A stretch of DNA of 64,000 nt from Burkholderia seminalis DSM 23518 (GCF_902832885.1 NZ_CADFDK010000016.1:62001-126000); one strand, 5' to 3'; shown: positions 36,350 to 50,777, numbered from the stretch's first letter. Notes: generated from the letters alone by a model not told the origin. A program made the numbers and translations.

Positions 36350-36415
36350 TGTGGCACGCGAAAAAAATGCCTGGCGTGCCGATCAAAAAGCCGCGAACCC
36401 CGCGCGCGCCGGATG

Positions 36416-36447
36416 AAAAAAAAGCCCGTCCGGAACCGGACGGGCCT
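36416..36447 (-). terminator. Terminator of the EF-G gene
   Basis: Ten-base arms GCCCGTCCGG and CCGGACGGGC around two bases, followed on the minus strand by eight T. It lies directly after the fusA stop. Confidence 0.9.
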
Positions 36448-36481
36448 TGCGCGCATGCGACGGGGCGCGCGCGCCCGGCGC

Positions 36482-38593
36482 TTACTTCGTTTTCGCGCTG
36501 ATCACGCCTTCCGACACGTTGGCCGGCGTTTCCGCGTACTGCTTGAACTCCATCGTGTAGGTCGCGCGGCCCTGCGTGGCCGAACGCAGCGACGTCGAAT
36601 AGCCGAACATCTCCGCGAGCGGCACTTCGGCGCGCACGAGCTTGCCGCCGCCGCCCGCGATGTCTTCCATCCCCTGCACGATGCCGCGACGGCTCGACAG
36701 GTCGCCCATCACGTTGCCCATGAATTCCTCGGGCGTCTCGACTTCGACGGCCATCATCGGCTCGAGCAGCACGGGCTTCGCCTTGCGCATCGCTTCCTTG
36801 AACGCCATCGAGCCGGCCATCCGGAACGCGTTTTCGTTCGAGTCGACGTCGTGGTACGAGCCGAACGTCAGGTGCACCTTCACGTCGACGACCGGGTAGC
36901 CCGCGAGCACGCCGCTCTTCAGCGTTTCGGTGATGCCCTTGTCGACGGCCGGGATGAACTCGCGCGGAATCACGCCGCCCTTGATCTCGTCGAGGAACTC
37001 GTAGCCCTTGCCCGGGTTCGGCTCCAGCGTGATCACCGCATGGCCGTACTGGCCGCGGCCGCCCGACTGCTTGACGAACTTGCCCTCGACGTCGGCGGCC
37101 GTCGTGCGCACCGTCTCGCGATACGCGACCTGCGGCTTGCCGACCGTCGCTTCGACGCCGAATTCGCGCTTCATCCGGTCGACCAGGATTTCGAGGTGGA
37201 GCTCGCCCATCCCCGAGATGATCGTCTGGCCGGACTCTTCGTCGGTCTGCACGCGGAACGAAGGATCTTCCTGCGCGAGACGGTTCAGCGCGAGGCCCAT
37301 CTTTTCCTGGTCGGCCTTCGTCTTCGGCTCGACGGCCTGCGAGATCACCGGCTCGGGGAATTCCATCTTCTCGAGGATGATCGGCTTGGCCGGATCGCAC
37401 AGCGTGTCGCCCGTCGTCGCTTCCTTCAGCCCGACGGCCGCCGCGATGTCGCCCGCGCGCACTTCCTTGATTTCCTTGCGCTCGTTCGCGTGCATCTGCA
37501 GGATCCGGCCGAGCCGTTCCTTCTTGTCCTTCGTCGCGTTGAGCACCGTGTCGCCCGACTCGACGACGCCCGAATACACGCGGAAGAAGATCAGCTGGCC
37601 GACGAACGGGTCGGTCATGATCTTGAACGCGAGCGACGAGAACGGCTCGTCATCGCTCGGATGACGTTCCGCCGGTTTTTCCGGATCGGCGAAGTCGTGG
37701 CCGAGAATCGCGGGCACGTCGACCGGCGACGGCAGGTAGTCGATCACCGCGTCGAGCATGGCCTGCACGCCCTTGTTCTTGAACGCGCTGCCGCACAGCA
37801 TCGGCACGATCTCGTTCGCGATCGTGCGCTTGCGCAACGCGGCCTTGATCTCGTCCTCGGTCAGCGACTCGTGGTCGTGCAGGTACTTCTCGAGCAATTC
37901 CTCGCTCGCTTCGGCCGCCGCCTCGACCATCTTCTCGCGCCATTCGTGCGCGAGCTCGACGAGGTTCGCGGGGATCTCCTCGTACGAGAACTTCACGCCC
38001 TGGCTTTCGTCGTCCCACACGATCGCCTTCATCTTCACGAGATCGACGACGCCCTGGAAATGATCTTCGGCGCCGATCGGAATCTGGATCGGCACGGCGA
38101 CACCCTTCAGGCGCTCGCCGATCTGCTTCTGCACGCGGAAGAAGTCGGCGCCGATGCGGTCCATCTTGTTGACGAACGCGATGCGCGGCACCTTGTACTT
38201 GTTCGCCTGGCGCCATACGGTTTCGGACTGCGGCTGCACGCCGCCGACCGAGTCGTAGACCATGCACGCGCCGTCGAGCACGCGCATCGAGCGCTCGACT
38301 TCGATCGTGAAGTCGACGTGCCCGGGCGTGTCGATGATGTTGATGCGGTGTTCCGGATAGTTGCCGGCCATGCCCTTCCAGAAGGCCGTGGTCGCCGCCG
38401 ACGTGATCGTGATGCCGCGTTCCTGCTCCTGCTCCATCCAGTCCATCGTGGCCGCGCCGTCGTGCACTTCACCGATCTTGTGGCTCACGCCGGTGTAAAA
38501 CAGGATGCGCTCGGTCGTCGTGGTCTTGCCGGCATCGATGTGAGCGCTGATCCCGATATTGCGATAGCGCTCGATGGGGGTTTTGCGGGGCAC
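36482..38593 (-). CDS. fusA: Elongation factor G, stand-alone second copy
   Basis: A 703-residue GTPase that moves the ribosome during translation. G1 is [16 protein letters not shown]2 within [13 protein letters not shown]3 DTPGHVDF, G4 NKMDR, G5 GSAFKNKG. Domain IV ends are intact and length is normal. It stands alone here, not with rpsL-rpsG-tufA, so it is probably the extra fusA copy known in Burkholderia rather than the str-operon gene. A strong terminator follows. The upstream gap of about 220 bases contains its ribosome site (CCAGGAGGT). Confidence 0.95.
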   Translation of the reverse strand: MPRKTPIERYRNIGISAHIDAGKTTTTERILFYTGVSHKIGEVHDGAATMDWMEQEQERGITITSAATTAFWKGMAGNYPEHRINIIDTPGHVDFTIEVERSMRVLDGACMVYDSVGGVQPQSETVWRQANKYKVPRIAFVNKMDRIGADFFRVQKQIGERLKGVAVPIQIPIGAEDHFQGVVDLVKMKAIVWDDESQGVKFSYEEIPANLVELAHEWREKMVEAAAEASEELLEKYLHDHESLTEDEIKAALRKRTIANEIVPMLCGSAFKNKGVQAMLDAVIDYLPSPVDVPAILGHDFADPEKPAERHPSDDEPFSSLAFKIMTDPFVGQLIFFRVYSGVVESGDTVLNATKDKKERLGRILQMHANERKEIKEVRAGDIAAAVGLKEATTGDTLCDPAKPIILEKMEFPEPVISQAVEPKTKADQEKMGLALNRLAQEDPSFRVQTDEESGQTIISGMGELHLEILVDRMKREFGVEATVGKPQVAYRETVRTTAADVEGKFVKQSGGRGQYGHAVITLEPNPGKGYEFLDEIKGGVIPREFIPAVDKGITETLKSGVLAGYPVVDVKVHLTFGSYHDVDSNENAFRMAGSMAFKEAMRKAKPVLLEPMMAVEVETPEEFMGNVMGDLSSRRGIVQGMEDIAGGGGKLVRAEVPLAEMFGYSTSLRSATQGRATYTMEFKQYAETPANVSEGVISAKTK

Positions 38594-38812
38594 GTGAACC
38601 TCCTGGTGGTTCGGATCTTAAGCGGGCCGACTGGGCCGGCCCGGGCTGGAACAAGCGAGACTTCAAGCATAGCGCTTGCGCGTGGCTTTTGCAGATGCGG
38701 CCAGCAGCGGCGGAATCAAGCGGGGCGTTGCCGCCGGCAGGCGAAAAAAAACCGGCGCGCAGCGGGCGGCCGGCTTCGGTCGGTGCGCGGCGCGCCGCCG
38801 CGGAAAAGACCG

Positions 38813-39313
38813 TTACTGGGCCTTCGGCAGGCCGTCGAGCTTCATGCCGGGCTTGATGCCCTTGGCCGCGAACCAGCCCTTGCCCATTTCGAGCGCGTAG
38901 ACGCCGTTGTTGCGCGGGCAGTGGTTGTCGGTCGTCTCCGCCCGCATCTCGTCGATGTCGGTGATCGTGCCGTCCGCGCGGATGAACGCGATCGACAGCG
39001 GGATCAGCGTGTTCTTCATCCAGAAGCAGTGCACGGCGTTCTCGTTGAAGACGAACAGCATGCCTTCGTTGGGCGCGAGCTGCGAACGGTACATCAGCCC
39101 CTGTTCGCGGTCGGCGTCGTTCGCGGCGACGGCCGCGTCGATCACGTACATGCCGGCGCGCAGCTTCACGCGCGGGAACTCGCTCGGCTGCTTGGCGCCG
39201 GGCGGCACCTGCGCGGCGGCGGCCTGCATGCCGAGCGCGAGGACGGCGAGCGCGGCGGGAAAGACGGCGGCGCGCGCTAGGCGGCCGAGCGACGAGCGCA
39301 GGGAGAATTGCAC
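38813..39313 (-). CDS. DUF192 exported protein
   Basis: A 166-residue protein with a signal peptide (RAAVFPAALAVLALGMQAAAA) and a DUF192 domain: REQGLMYRSQL, GMLFVF, CFWMKNTLIPLSIAFI, and ALEMGKGW. The function is unknown. The start is a GTG at 39313 with an AGGAG site; an out-of-frame ATG lies nearby. It is upstream of fusA on the same strand. Confidence 0.85.
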   Translation of the reverse strand: MQFSLRSSLGRLARAAVFPAALAVLALGMQAAAAQVPPGAKQPSEFPRVKLRAGMYVIDAAVAANDADREQGLMYRSQLAPNEGMLFVFNENAVHCFWMKNTLIPLSIAFIRADGTITDIDEMRAETTDNHCPRNNGVYALEMGKGWFAAKGIKPGMKLDGLPKAQ

Positions 39314-39383
39314 AGCATGGCTCCTGTCTGGAAAACGAGACCCGCATGGTACGCGATGCGCGCCGGCGGGCACAAAAAAGAAA

Positions 39384-39413
39384 AAGGCAGATCGCCTTGC
39401 GGTGATCTGCCTT
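39384..39413 (-). terminator. Terminator of the small alanine/histidine-rich gene
   Basis: Ten-base perfect arms AAGGCAGATC and GATCTGCCTT; T-rich run follows on the minus strand. Confidence 0.85.
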
Positions 39414-39473
39414 TCAACGCCGTAAGAACGGCAAGACTGCGTGTTCTTGACTGCGTTATTACAGCTTGCTTAC

Positions 39474-39689
39474 TTAGTTCGAAGCAGCTGCCGGTGCTGC
39501 TGCGTCGCTTGCTGCAGCCTTCTTCGATGCCTTGTGGTGCTTCTTGGCAGCGTGGTGCTTCTTGGCAGCGTGCTTAGCCGGTGCCGAAGCAGCTTCTGCT
39601 GCTGCCGGAGCAGCTTCCGGAGCCGAAGCTTGTGCGAAAGCAGCCGTTGCGAAGAGGCCAGCGACCAGAGCGGCGATCAGTTTGTTCAT
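39474..39689 (-). CDS. Small exported alanine/lysine/histidine-rich (acid-shock-like) protein
   Basis: A 71-residue protein with a clear signal peptide (MNKLIAALVAGLFATAAFAQ). The mature part is made of Ala, Lys and His, with AKKHH repeated twice. Composition resembles periplasmic acid-shock proteins of the Asr type, which buffer or shield proteins at low pH; identity is not proven. It has its own strong terminator and ribosome site (GAGGAACAC). It is followed to the right by a 281-base gap with no gene. Confidence 0.7.
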   Translation of the reverse strand: MNKLIAALVAGLFATAAFAQASAPEAAPAAAEAASAPAKHAAKKHHAAKKHHKASKKAAASDAAAPAAASN

Positions 39690-39970
39690 GTTGTGTTCCT
39701 CAGCTTTAGTTAATTAACCAAATGACCCGGCAATAGGAGTCATGTCGTCTAACGGTGCCATCCACCTTTCGGTTGACAGACGCTTCGAGAAATTTCTCAT
39801 TGCGCTGCGGGCGCCGAATCGTATTCGAGAAAAACGTCGCTTTCGTGACGCAAACACGGGTTCGGCTGCCAATGCCGGATAGCTAAGGTTGGCATCTGCG
39901 TGGTTTAACGCGCGATCTTCGCGGGCGGTTGACGAAAAAGATGACGAAAAATGCGCGCCTCCCGAATTCG

Positions 39971-40549
39971 TCATCCGGCGGGCGCGAAACCGTCCCATGG
40001 CGCGCGCGGCGGCAGTGCGATTGTTTCGCCCGGCGCAATGCCGAGCGCAAATATGTCCAGCGCGCCGATGCCGACACGCACCAGGCGCAACGTCGGGAAG
40101 CCGACGGCCGCGGTCATCCGGCGCACCTGCCGGTTCTTGCCCTCGGTGATCGCGAGTTCGATCCACGTGGTCGGGATCGCTGCGCGATAGCGGATCGGCG
40201 GCGTGCGCGGCCACAGCGTGTCGGGCGGCTCGATGAATTCGGCGCGGCACGGCCGCGTCACGTAGTCGCCGAGGTCGACGCCGCGCGCGAGCGCCTTCAG
40301 GTCGGCCGGGCCGGGCGCGCCCTCGACCTGCGCCCAGTAGCGTTTCACGAGCTTGTGGCGCGGCTCCGCGATGCGCGCCTGCAGCGCGCCGTCGTCGGTG
40401 AGCAGCAGCAAGCCTTCGCTGTCCGCGTCCAGCCGGCCGGCCGCATACACGCCGGGCGTTTTTACCCAGTCGCCGAGCGACGGGCGCGTCTCGTGCGCGG
40501 AAAACTGGCAAATCGTGCCGAACGGCTTGTTGAGGGCGATCAGGTTCAT
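39971..40549 (-). CDS. rluE: 23S rRNA pseudouridine synthase of the RsuA/RluE type
   Basis: A 192-residue enzyme without the N-terminal S4 domain, as in RluE (U2457 of 23S rRNA). The catalytic aspartate is in GRLDADSEGLLLLT. LNKPFGTICQFS at the N-terminus and EGKNRQVRRM toward the C-terminus match the family. It is divergent from icd. Confidence 0.9.
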   Translation of the reverse strand: MNLIALNKPFGTICQFSAHETRPSLGDWVKTPGVYAAGRLDADSEGLLLLTDDGALQARIAEPRHKLVKRYWAQVEGAPGPADLKALARGVDLGDYVTRPCRAEFIEPPDTLWPRTPPIRYRAAIPTTWIELAITEGKNRQVRRMTAAVGFPTLRLVRVGIGALDIFALGIAPGETIALPPRAPWDGFAPAG

Positions 40550-40645
40550 GGCGGGGCGCCCGCCCGGCGCGCCGCGGGACGCGGAGGCGGGCGGTCTATG
40601 GCAAATGGCGGAATCTTAATGCATAATACGGAACGGCAAGTCCTC

Positions 40646-40661
40646 TGTCTTATATAAGACA
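40646..40661. promoter_or_regulatory. Perfect 16-base palindrome upstream of icd
   Basis: TGTCTTATATAAGACA lies 167 bases before the icd start and 97 bases before the rluE-like start. A perfect palindrome in the divergent promoter suggests an operator, possibly of a regulator of central metabolism. Confidence 0.5.
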
Positions 40662-40827
40662 TAAGTGAGGTCTTGATACGCAGTGCCGCGGTTCATGCCG
40701 AAGTGCCCGGTTGGGGCGCTAGAATAGCGGCTCGCTGTTGCCCGTCACGGGGTGGCCATGCCGCGCCCCCGCCGCGCGCGCAGCTTCGACCAGCATCACC
40801 TGCTCAGCCACGTCACTGGAGTCGATC

Positions 40828-44590
<3,763 letters not shown>

Positions 44591-44668
44591 CGCGGGCCGC
44601 GCGATCGCGCGAGCCGATGCGTATGTCGACGCGGCGCGGTTAGCCGTTCGCCGTCCGACATCCAATGA

Positions 44669-44696
44669 AAACGCCCCGGTCGCCCGGGGCGTTTTT
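44669..44696 (+). terminator. Terminator of the monomeric isocitrate dehydrogenase gene
   Basis: Nine-base arms ACGCCCCGG and CCGGGGCGT with a T-run directly after. Confidence 0.9.
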
Positions 44697-44713
44697 CGTT
44701 GCAGGCTTGCCAT

Positions 44714-44938
44714 TCAGACGTGAACGATTTCCCATTCGGCGATTTCGTGCGGCACCTCGAGCGTGGCCGTGTCCAGTTCGGACAGGTGTTCGCAGTCGCC
44801 GCGGGAGATGTGGTCGGCCGCGACTTCGGGGCACGAGAATGCGCCGAGCAGGGCGTTGCCGAACGTCGCTTCCCAGCCGCCGTTACCCGGCAGGATGTAG
44901 AACGACCCGAGCGCTGAACCAAAGCGAAATCCCTTCAT
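44714..44938 (-). CDS. Small hypothetical protein
   Basis: A 74-residue acidic soluble protein (MKGFRFGSALGSFYI start) of unknown function. It converges on the isocitrate dehydrogenase terminator. The ATG at 44938 follows AGGGAGAACGG; a longer frame to 45124 has no better ribosome site. I recognise no domain. Confidence 0.6.
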   Translation of the reverse strand: MKGFRFGSALGSFYILPGNGGWEATFGNALLGAFSCPEVAADHISRGDCEHLSELDTATLEVPHEIAEWEIVHV

Positions 44939-45559
44939 TTCCGTTCTCCCTTTCTGATCACAAGCGATTCTGGTGTGCCGCCTGCCGGCTCGGCCGGCTG
45001 TGGCCCGACTGGCTGCTTGCGCCGGGTTCCGTATCGAACGTCGTGGCGAAGCGTCAGTGCATGGAACAAAGTCTACGTCCGCGACCCGGTTGGATGGTGC
45101 AACTAGAACGGCTTCTCGAAACAAAAATTCATGTTTAAAAACAACGGATTATTTTCCATGTTCCATATTGCGGAACGTTTTTTGCCATCGCGAAACGGGA
45201 AATTTGTGCCCTGCACCACGAATTTTTACAACGCAGGGACTTGTTCCGCATCGTGAAAAATTGGCGGTTTCGTGGAGGGGTGGCGCGACACGCGCCGACC
45301 GGGTGGCCGACGGTAGGGGCGAAACGGGCGGCTGGATGCGGCGGCGGGCATGGTTCAGGGCAGGGGCGATCGCTGCCGAAGGGCCGTAAGCAGCAGCGCT
45401 GCGGCGTATCGCCGCCCGGCCGGGGCGGCGCCGTTCGAGCGGAGCCAGCGGTTATGATGACGCGGGCATCAGGTTTCGCGTCGCGCACCGGCGGTCCGGC
45501 CGGCCGGCGCGTGCGTCGCGGCGGTCGTGCGACGCTGCATGGATAACGAGGATCGATTG
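44939..45559. other. Intergenic gap with IclR-like sites
   Basis: No gene seen in about 620 bases. The A+T-rich part (45,120-45,260) holds GTTCC-N7-GGAAC and a nearby related half-site TTCCGCATCGTGAAA, described separately. Confidence 0.4.
45160..45176. promoter_or_regulatory. Inverted repeat GTTCC-N7-GGAAC, IclR-like
   Basis: Five-base arms with a seven-base centre (ATATTGC). A related sequence TTCCGCATCGTGAAA lies at about 45,246-45,260. The pattern resembles sites of IclR-type regulators, but no such gene is adjacent. Confidence 0.3.
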
Positions 45560-47158
45560 ATGAGACGGAGAACCTTCCTGTCGCGCGCCATCGGCGTCGC
45601 AGCCGCGTCGCTGTTCGCGCGCACCGCGTGGGCGCAGCATGCCGGTCATGCGGGCATGGCCGGCATGGATTCGATGGACGACATGCCGGGCATGTCGGGG
45701 ATGGCGGACCATGCGGGGCACGGCAAGCCCGCGCCGGCCGCGCTCGCGGCCGCCGACGCGCTGCCGGCCGGCGCGCCGCTCGCGACGTTGCGCACGCTCG
45801 CGAACGAAAGCCGCGAACCCGGTACGTTCCGGGCGACGCTGGTCGCGCAACCCGTCGCGCGCCCGATGCTGCGCGGCACGCGGCCGACCACGTTCTGGCA
45901 GTTCGGCGCGGGCGCGCAAGGCCCCGTCGTCGGCCCGCTGATCGACGTGCGCGAGGGCGACACCGTCGAAATCAAGTTCGTGAACCGGCTGCCGCAACCG
46001 TCGACGATCCACTGGCACGGCCTGCCCGTGCCGCCCGACCAGGACGGCAATCCGTCCGATCCCGTCGCACCCGGCGCGTCGCGCGTGTACCGTTTCACGC
46101 TACCGAAGGGCAGCGCCGGCACTTACTGGTACCACCCGCATCCGCACATGATGACGGCCGAGCAGGTATTTCGCGGGCTGGCCGGCCCGTTCATCGTGCG
46201 CGCCGCGGACGATCCGCTCGCCGGCTGGCCCGAGCGCAACCTGTTCGTGTCGGACCTGAAGCTTGCGCGCGACGGCACGATTGCGCCGAACGACATGATG
46301 GACTGGATGAACGGCCGCGAAGGTCAGTTCGTCCTGGTCAACGGCGCGCGCCGGCCGCGCATCGACATCGCGGGCGACGAGCGCTGGCGCGTGTGGAACG
46401 CGTGCAGCGCGCGCTACCTGCGCGTCGCGTTCGACGACGGCCGTGCGTTCGAGCACGTGGGTACCGACGGCGGGCTGTTCGATGCGCCGCGCCGCGTGAC
46501 GTCGTTGCTGATCGCGCCCGGCGAGCGTGCGGAGCTGCTCGTGCGCGCGGGCGACCGCGCATCGCGCGCGGTGCTGCAGGCGGCCGAATACGACCGCCGC
46601 AAGATGGCGATGTCGCACGACGACGGCCACGGCAGCCTGCCGCCCGATCCGGCGCTGGCACTGGCCGATGTCGCGTTCGCGCCCGCCGCCGCGCGCGCGT
46701 TGCCGGCCACGCTGCGCACGGTACCGCCGCTGGGCGAACCGGTTGCGCGCAAGACGGTCGAGTTCGGAGAGGAAATGGACATGGACGCGATGATGAAGGG
46801 CGCGGCGCACGGCCGGCCGGCCGGCATGCGCTTCATGATCAACGGCGAAACCTATGCGGCGCACCGTGCAACGCTGACGAGCCGCCGCGGCGACGTCGAG
46901 CGCTGGGAGATCCGCAACGGCACCGACATGGATCACCCGTTCCACCTGCACGGCACGCAGTTCCAGGTGATCGAGCGCGCGTCGGGCGGCGCGCGCACGA
47001 CCGAACCGTTGCGCGCATGGCGCGATACCGTGAACGTGCGCAGCGGTGAAACCGTGTCGATTCTCGTCACGCAAGACATGCCCGGAGAGCGCATGTTTCA
47101 TTGCCACATTCTCGAACACGAGGATCTCGGCATGATGGGCACGCTGAAGGTCGTGTAA
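45560..47158 (+). CDS. Multicopper oxidase (CopA/CueO-like), Tat-exported
   Basis: A 532-residue periplasmic enzyme oxidising substrates such as Cu(I) and reducing oxygen to water. The N-terminus MRRRTFLSRAIGVAAAS is a twin-arginine signal. It is followed by a Met/His-rich stretch (GMAGMDSMDDMPGMSGM) that likely binds copper. The four copper-ligand motifs are present: HWHG, WYHPHPH, HPFHLHG and FHCHILEHEDLGMM. It is probably part of copper tolerance. The start at 45560 agrees with the Tat motif. A 181-base gap follows. Confidence 0.93.
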   Translation: MRRRTFLSRAIGVAAASLFARTAWAQHAGHAGMAGMDSMDDMPGMSGMADHAGHGKPAPAALAAADALPAGAPLATLRTLANESREPGTFRATLVAQPVARPMLRGTRPTTFWQFGAGAQGPVVGPLIDVREGDTVEIKFVNRLPQPSTIHWHGLPVPPDQDGNPSDPVAPGASRVYRFTLPKGSAGTYWYHPHPHMMTAEQVFRGLAGPFIVRAADDPLAGWPERNLFVSDLKLARDGTIAPNDMMDWMNGREGQFVLVNGARRPRIDIAGDERWRVWNACSARYLRVAFDDGRAFEHVGTDGGLFDAPRRVTSLLIAPGERAELLVRAGDRASRAVLQAAEYDRRKMAMSHDDGHGSLPPDPALALADVAFAPAAARALPATLRTVPPLGEPVARKTVEFGEEMDMDAMMKGAAHGRPAGMRFMINGETYAAHRATLTSRRGDVERWEIRNGTDMDHPFHLHGTQFQVIERASGGARTTEPLRAWRDTVNVRSGETVSILVTQDMPGERMFHCHILEHEDLGMMGTLKVV

Positions 47159-47250
47159 CGAAGTCGTGAATATGTTTCACGTGCGGGATCGATATCCGAT
47201 CTGCATGTGTGACAAGACAATGTGTGTTCAATTATCGGGATTGAACGAAA

Positions 47251-47283
47251 AGGCCGGCCAATCGATTATCGAATGGCCGGCCT
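47251..47283 (-). terminator. Second terminator hairpin downstream of the cold-shock gene
   Basis: Perfect ten-base arms AGGCCGGCCA and TGGCCGGCCT with a short T-run on the minus strand. It sits behind the 47292-47320 hairpin and may also end the oxidase transcript. Confidence 0.6.
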
Positions 47284-47291
47284 CCAAAAAA

Positions 47292-47320
47292 AGAAACCCG
47301 GCGCAATGCGCCGGGTTTCT
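47292..47320 (-). terminator. Terminator of the cold-shock gene
   Basis: Thirteen-base perfect arms AGAAACCCGGCGC and its complement around AAT; T-run follows on the minus strand. Confidence 0.9.
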
Positions 47321-47339
47321 TCGTCAGATATCCGATGCC

Positions 47340-47543
47340 TTATACGGCCTGGATGTTCGACGCTTGCTTGCCCTTCGGCCCTTGGACGACGTCAAAGCTC
47401 ACCTTCTGGCCTTCCTTCAGCGTCTTGAAGCCATTCATGGTGATAGCCGAGAAGTGCGCAAACAGATCCTCACCGCCCTCGTCGGGAGTGATGAAACCGA
47501 AGCCCTTCGCGTCGTTGAACCATTTAACGATACCAGTTGCCAT
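47340..47543 (-). CDS. cspA: Cold-shock domain protein (CspA family)
   Basis: A 67-residue single-domain RNA chaperone. RNP1 is KGFGFITP and RNP2 DLFAHFSA. It melts RNA structure at low temperature or in general growth. Two terminators follow. Its leader lies in the 546-base gap toward clpS. Confidence 0.95.
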   Translation of the reverse strand: MATGIVKWFNDAKGFGFITPDEGGEDLFAHFSAITMNGFKTLKEGQKVSFDVVQGPKGKQASNIQAV

Positions 47544-48089
47544 TTCCTACTTCCCCTGTCACACAGTCGCTGCTACTTACCACGAGCACGCTCGAAAAGC
47601 TAAACGACCGGAAAATGCAGCCGTTCCCCCCTCACAAGCTCACCTCGGCCTCATTCATTTCGCCAACCGGCGAATTGAAAAAAGTGCCAGCTTGATTGTT
47701 GGCGCTCTTTATTGGAGTGTCAAGAGGAATTTTTAGACGTTTAGAGGGTCGTTGTAAAGAACCCATTTTCAGGGTTTTTCCGGCTTTGCTTTGCAGCATG
47801 CCGCCGAGCGCCGGGGCTTGAAAAGCCGCATAATCGGCTCATATACCAGGCTCGAGTGACACGCGTTCGAGTCGTCCCGGCTTGTGGGATACTGGATGCG
47901 GACACGACGCTCCGGTGCAGTTGCCCCCTGACGGTTCGTGTTCCGCGCCACGCGTGAAAGCCGGCACCGCAGCCGGCTTTCGTATGGCACGAAGACGATA
48001 GCGTGTTCCGGGATACCGGGGAGGGCGCCGGCCGGTCGGTCGGGTTATGGCAGGATTGCGGGCCTGTCCGAGTTGTTTAGAATGGGTGT
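47544..48089. other. Gap between cspA and clpS
   Basis: No supported gene. It contains the cspA leader and a hairpin of nine-base arms AAAGCCGGC/GCCGGCTTT (47957-47980), possibly the end of an unrecognised small RNA or a leftover terminator. Confidence 0.4.
47957..47980. terminator. Terminator-like hairpin without an assigned gene
   Basis: Arms AAAGCCGGC and GCCGGCTTT with a six-base loop. The T-run is short, so termination strength is uncertain. Confidence 0.4.
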
Positions 48090-48404
48090 ATGGCGATTAT
48101 CCCGGACAAGCAGGACAGTACCGTCCTGGAACGCAAGCAGCAGAAGCTCAAGCCGCCTTCGATGTACAAGGTGGTGCTGCTGAACGACGACTTCACGCCG
48201 ATGGAATTCGTTGTGATGGTGGTCCAGGAGTATTTCAAGAAGGATCGCGAGACGGCCACGCAGATCATGCTGAAGGTCCATCGCGAAGGGCGAGGGGTAT
48301 GTGGGGTCTATACGCGGGACATCGCGTCGACCAAGGTTGAGCAAGTCGTTACCCATGCGCGGCAGGCCGGGCATCCGCTGCAGTGCGTGATGGAGGAAGC
48401 ATGA
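48090..48404 (+). CDS. clpS: ATP-dependent protease adaptor ClpS
   Basis: A 104-residue adaptor that delivers N-end-rule substrates to ClpAP. The disordered N-terminus is followed by the folded core ([34 protein letters not shown]). Its stop overlaps the clpA start (ATGA), so adaptor and unfoldase are made together. Confidence 0.96.
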   Translation: MAIIPDKQDSTVLERKQQKLKPPSMYKVVLLNDDFTPMEFVVMVVQEYFKKDRETATQIMLKVHREGRGVCGVYTRDIASTKVEQVVTHARQAGHPLQCVMEEA

Positions 48405-50701
48405 TTGCCCAGGAATTGGAAGTCAGCCTGCACATGGCGTTCATGGAAGCACGCCAGGCGCGCCATGAGTTCATCACGGTCGAGCACCTGCTGCTGGCCC
48501 TGCTGGATAATCCGACGGCAGCCGAGGTGTTGCGCGCGTGCGCGGCAAACATCGAGGACTTGCGTCAGAACCTGCGCAATTTCATCCACGACAACACACC
48601 GACCGTCCCGGGTACCGACGATGTCGATACCCAGCCGACGCTCGGTTTCCAGCGGGTGATCCAGCGCGCGATCATGCACGTCCAGTCGACGTCGAACGGC
48701 AAGAAGGAAGTCACCGGCGCGAACGTGCTGGTCGCGATCTTCGGCGAGAAGGATTCGCACGCCGTGTACTACCTGCAGCAGCAGGGCGTCACGCGCCTCG
48801 ACGTGGTGAACTTCATTTCGCACGGCATCGCGAAGACGAACAACGGCGAAGCCGCGAAGTCGACCGACGCGAACGCGGAAAGCGAAGACGCGAACGCGCA
48901 GAAGGAAACGCCGCTCGCGCAGTTCACGCAGAACCTGAACCAGATGGCGAAGGACGGCCGCATCGATCCGCTGATCGGGCGCGAGCCCGAAGTCGAGCGC
49001 GTCGTGCAGGTGCTGTGCCGTCGCCGCAAGAACAATCCGCTGCTCGTCGGCGAAGCCGGCGTGGGCAAGACCGCGATCGCCGAAGGGCTCGCGTATCGCA
49101 TCACGCGCGGCGAAGTGCCGGACATCCTCGCGAACGCGCAGGTGTACTCGCTCGACATGGGCGCGCTGCTCGCGGGCACCAAGTACCGCGGCGATTTCGA
49201 GCAGCGTCTGAAGACGGTGCTGAAGGAACTGAAGGAGCGCCCGCACGCGATCCTGTTCATCGACGAAATCCATACGCTGATCGGCGCGGGCGCCGCGTCG
49301 GGCGGCACGCTCGATGCGTCGAACCTGCTGAAGCCGGCGTTGTCGTCGGGCACGCTCAAGTGCATCGGCGCGACGACGTTCACCGAGTATCGCGGCATCT
49401 TTGAGAAGGATGCGGCGCTGTCGCGGCGCTTCCAGAAGGTCGACGTGACGGAGCCGAGCGTCGAGCAGACGGTCGCGATCCTGCGCGGGCTGAAATCGCG
49501 CTTCGAGGAGCATCACGGCGTCAAGTATTCGTCGGGTGCCTTGTCGGCCGCGGCCGAACTGTCGGCGCGCTTCATCACCGATCGTCACCTGCCGGACAAG
49601 GCGATCGACGTGATCGACGAGGCCGGCGCCGCGCAGCGCATCCTGCCGAAGTCGAAGCAGAAGAAGACGATCGGCAAGAGCGAGATCGAGGAAATCATCT
49701 CGAAGATCGCACGCGTGCCGGCGCAAAGCGTGTCGCAGGACGATCGCAGCAAGCTGCAGACGCTCGACCGCGACCTGAAGAGCGTCGTGTTCGGCCAGGA
49801 TCCGGCGATCGACGCGCTCGCGGCCTCGATCAAGATGGCGCGCGCGGGGCTCGGCAAGATGGACAAGCCGATCGGTGCGTTCCTGTTCTCCGGCCCGACG
49901 GGCGTCGGCAAGACCGAAGTGGCGCGCCAGCTCGCGTTCACGCTCGGCATCGAGCTGATCCGTTTCGACATGTCGGAATACATGGAGCGTCACGCGGTGA
50001 GCCGCCTGATCGGCGCGCCGCCGGGTTACGTCGGGTTCGACCAGGGTGGCCTGCTGACCGAAGCCGTCACGAAGAAGCCGCATTGCGTGCTGCTGCTCGA
50101 CGAAATCGAGAAGGCGCATCCGGACATCTTCAACGTGCTGCTGCAGGTGATGGACCACGGCACGCTGACGGACAACAACGGCCGCAAGGCGGATTTCCGC
50201 AACGTCATCATCATCATGACGACGAACGCGGGCGCCGAGTCGATGCAGAAGGCGACGATCGGCTTCACGACGCGCCGCGAAACGGGCGACGAGATGACCG
50301 ACATCAAGCGCCTGTTCACGCCGGAGTTCCGCAACCGCCTGGATTCGATCATCAGCTTCCGCTCGCTCGATGAGGAAATCATCATGCGCGTGGTCGACAA
50401 GTTCCTGATCCAGCTCGAGGAACAGCTGCACGAGAAGAAGGTCGACGCGCTCTTCACCGACGCGTTGCGCAAGCATCTCGCGAAGCACGGCTTCGACCCG
50501 CTGATGGGCGCGCGGCCGATGCAACGGCTGATCCAGGACACGATCCGGCGCGCGCTGGCCGACGAGCTGCTGTTCGGCAAGCTCCTCAACGGCGGTCACG
50601 TGACGGTCGACGTCGACGAAAACGACAAGGTGCAGTTGTCGTTCGACAAGCTGGCGAATCCGCCGCACAAGCCGAACGAAGAGACGGTCGAAGTCGAGTA
50701 A
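48401..50701 (+). CDS. clpA: ClpA, ATPase subunit of the ClpAP protease
   Basis: A 766-residue unfoldase. The Clp N domain is in the first 145 residues; the first AAA module has GEAGVGKT and the second GPTGVGKTE. The ClpP-docking loop reads IGFTTRRE. Length is close to E. coli ClpA (758). It forms a two-gene operon with clpS. A short gap precedes the permease gene. Confidence 0.96.
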   Translation: MIAQELEVSLHMAFMEARQARHEFITVEHLLLALLDNPTAAEVLRACAANIEDLRQNLRNFIHDNTPTVPGTDDVDTQPTLGFQRVIQRAIMHVQSTSNGKKEVTGANVLVAIFGEKDSHAVYYLQQQGVTRLDVVNFISHGIAKTNNGEAAKSTDANAESEDANAQKETPLAQFTQNLNQMAKDGRIDPLIGREPEVERVVQVLCRRRKNNPLLVGEAGVGKTAIAEGLAYRITRGEVPDILANAQVYSLDMGALLAGTKYRGDFEQRLKTVLKELKERPHAILFIDEIHTLIGAGAASGGTLDASNLLKPALSSGTLKCIGATTFTEYRGIFEKDAALSRRFQKVDVTEPSVEQTVAILRGLKSRFEEHHGVKYSSGALSAAAELSARFITDRHLPDKAIDVIDEAGAAQRILPKSKQKKTIGKSEIEEIISKIARVPAQSVSQDDRSKLQTLDRDLKSVVFGQDPAIDALAASIKMARAGLGKMDKPIGAFLFSGPTGVGKTEVARQLAFTLGIELIRFDMSEYMERHAVSRLIGAPPGYVGFDQGGLLTEAVTKKPHCVLLLDEIEKAHPDIFNVLLQVMDHGTLTDNNGRKADFRNVIIIMTTNAGAESMQKATIGFTTRRETGDEMTDIKRLFTPEFRNRLDSIISFRSLDEEIIMRVVDKFLIQLEEQLHEKKVDALFTDALRKHLAKHGFDPLMGARPMQRLIQDTIRRALADELLFGKLLNGGHVTVDVDENDKVQLSFDKLANPPHKPNEETVEVE

Positions 50702-50777
50702 GCGATAATTCGTTGTTCATGCGAACGGCGCGGGAAGTTCTCCGCGCCGTTTCGTTTTATCCGGCGCCGGCGGCGCG

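Noticed and set aside
48308-50668. Antisense frame of 786 codons opposite clpA
   Set aside because: It is a shadow of clpA's codon pattern with no domain of its own.
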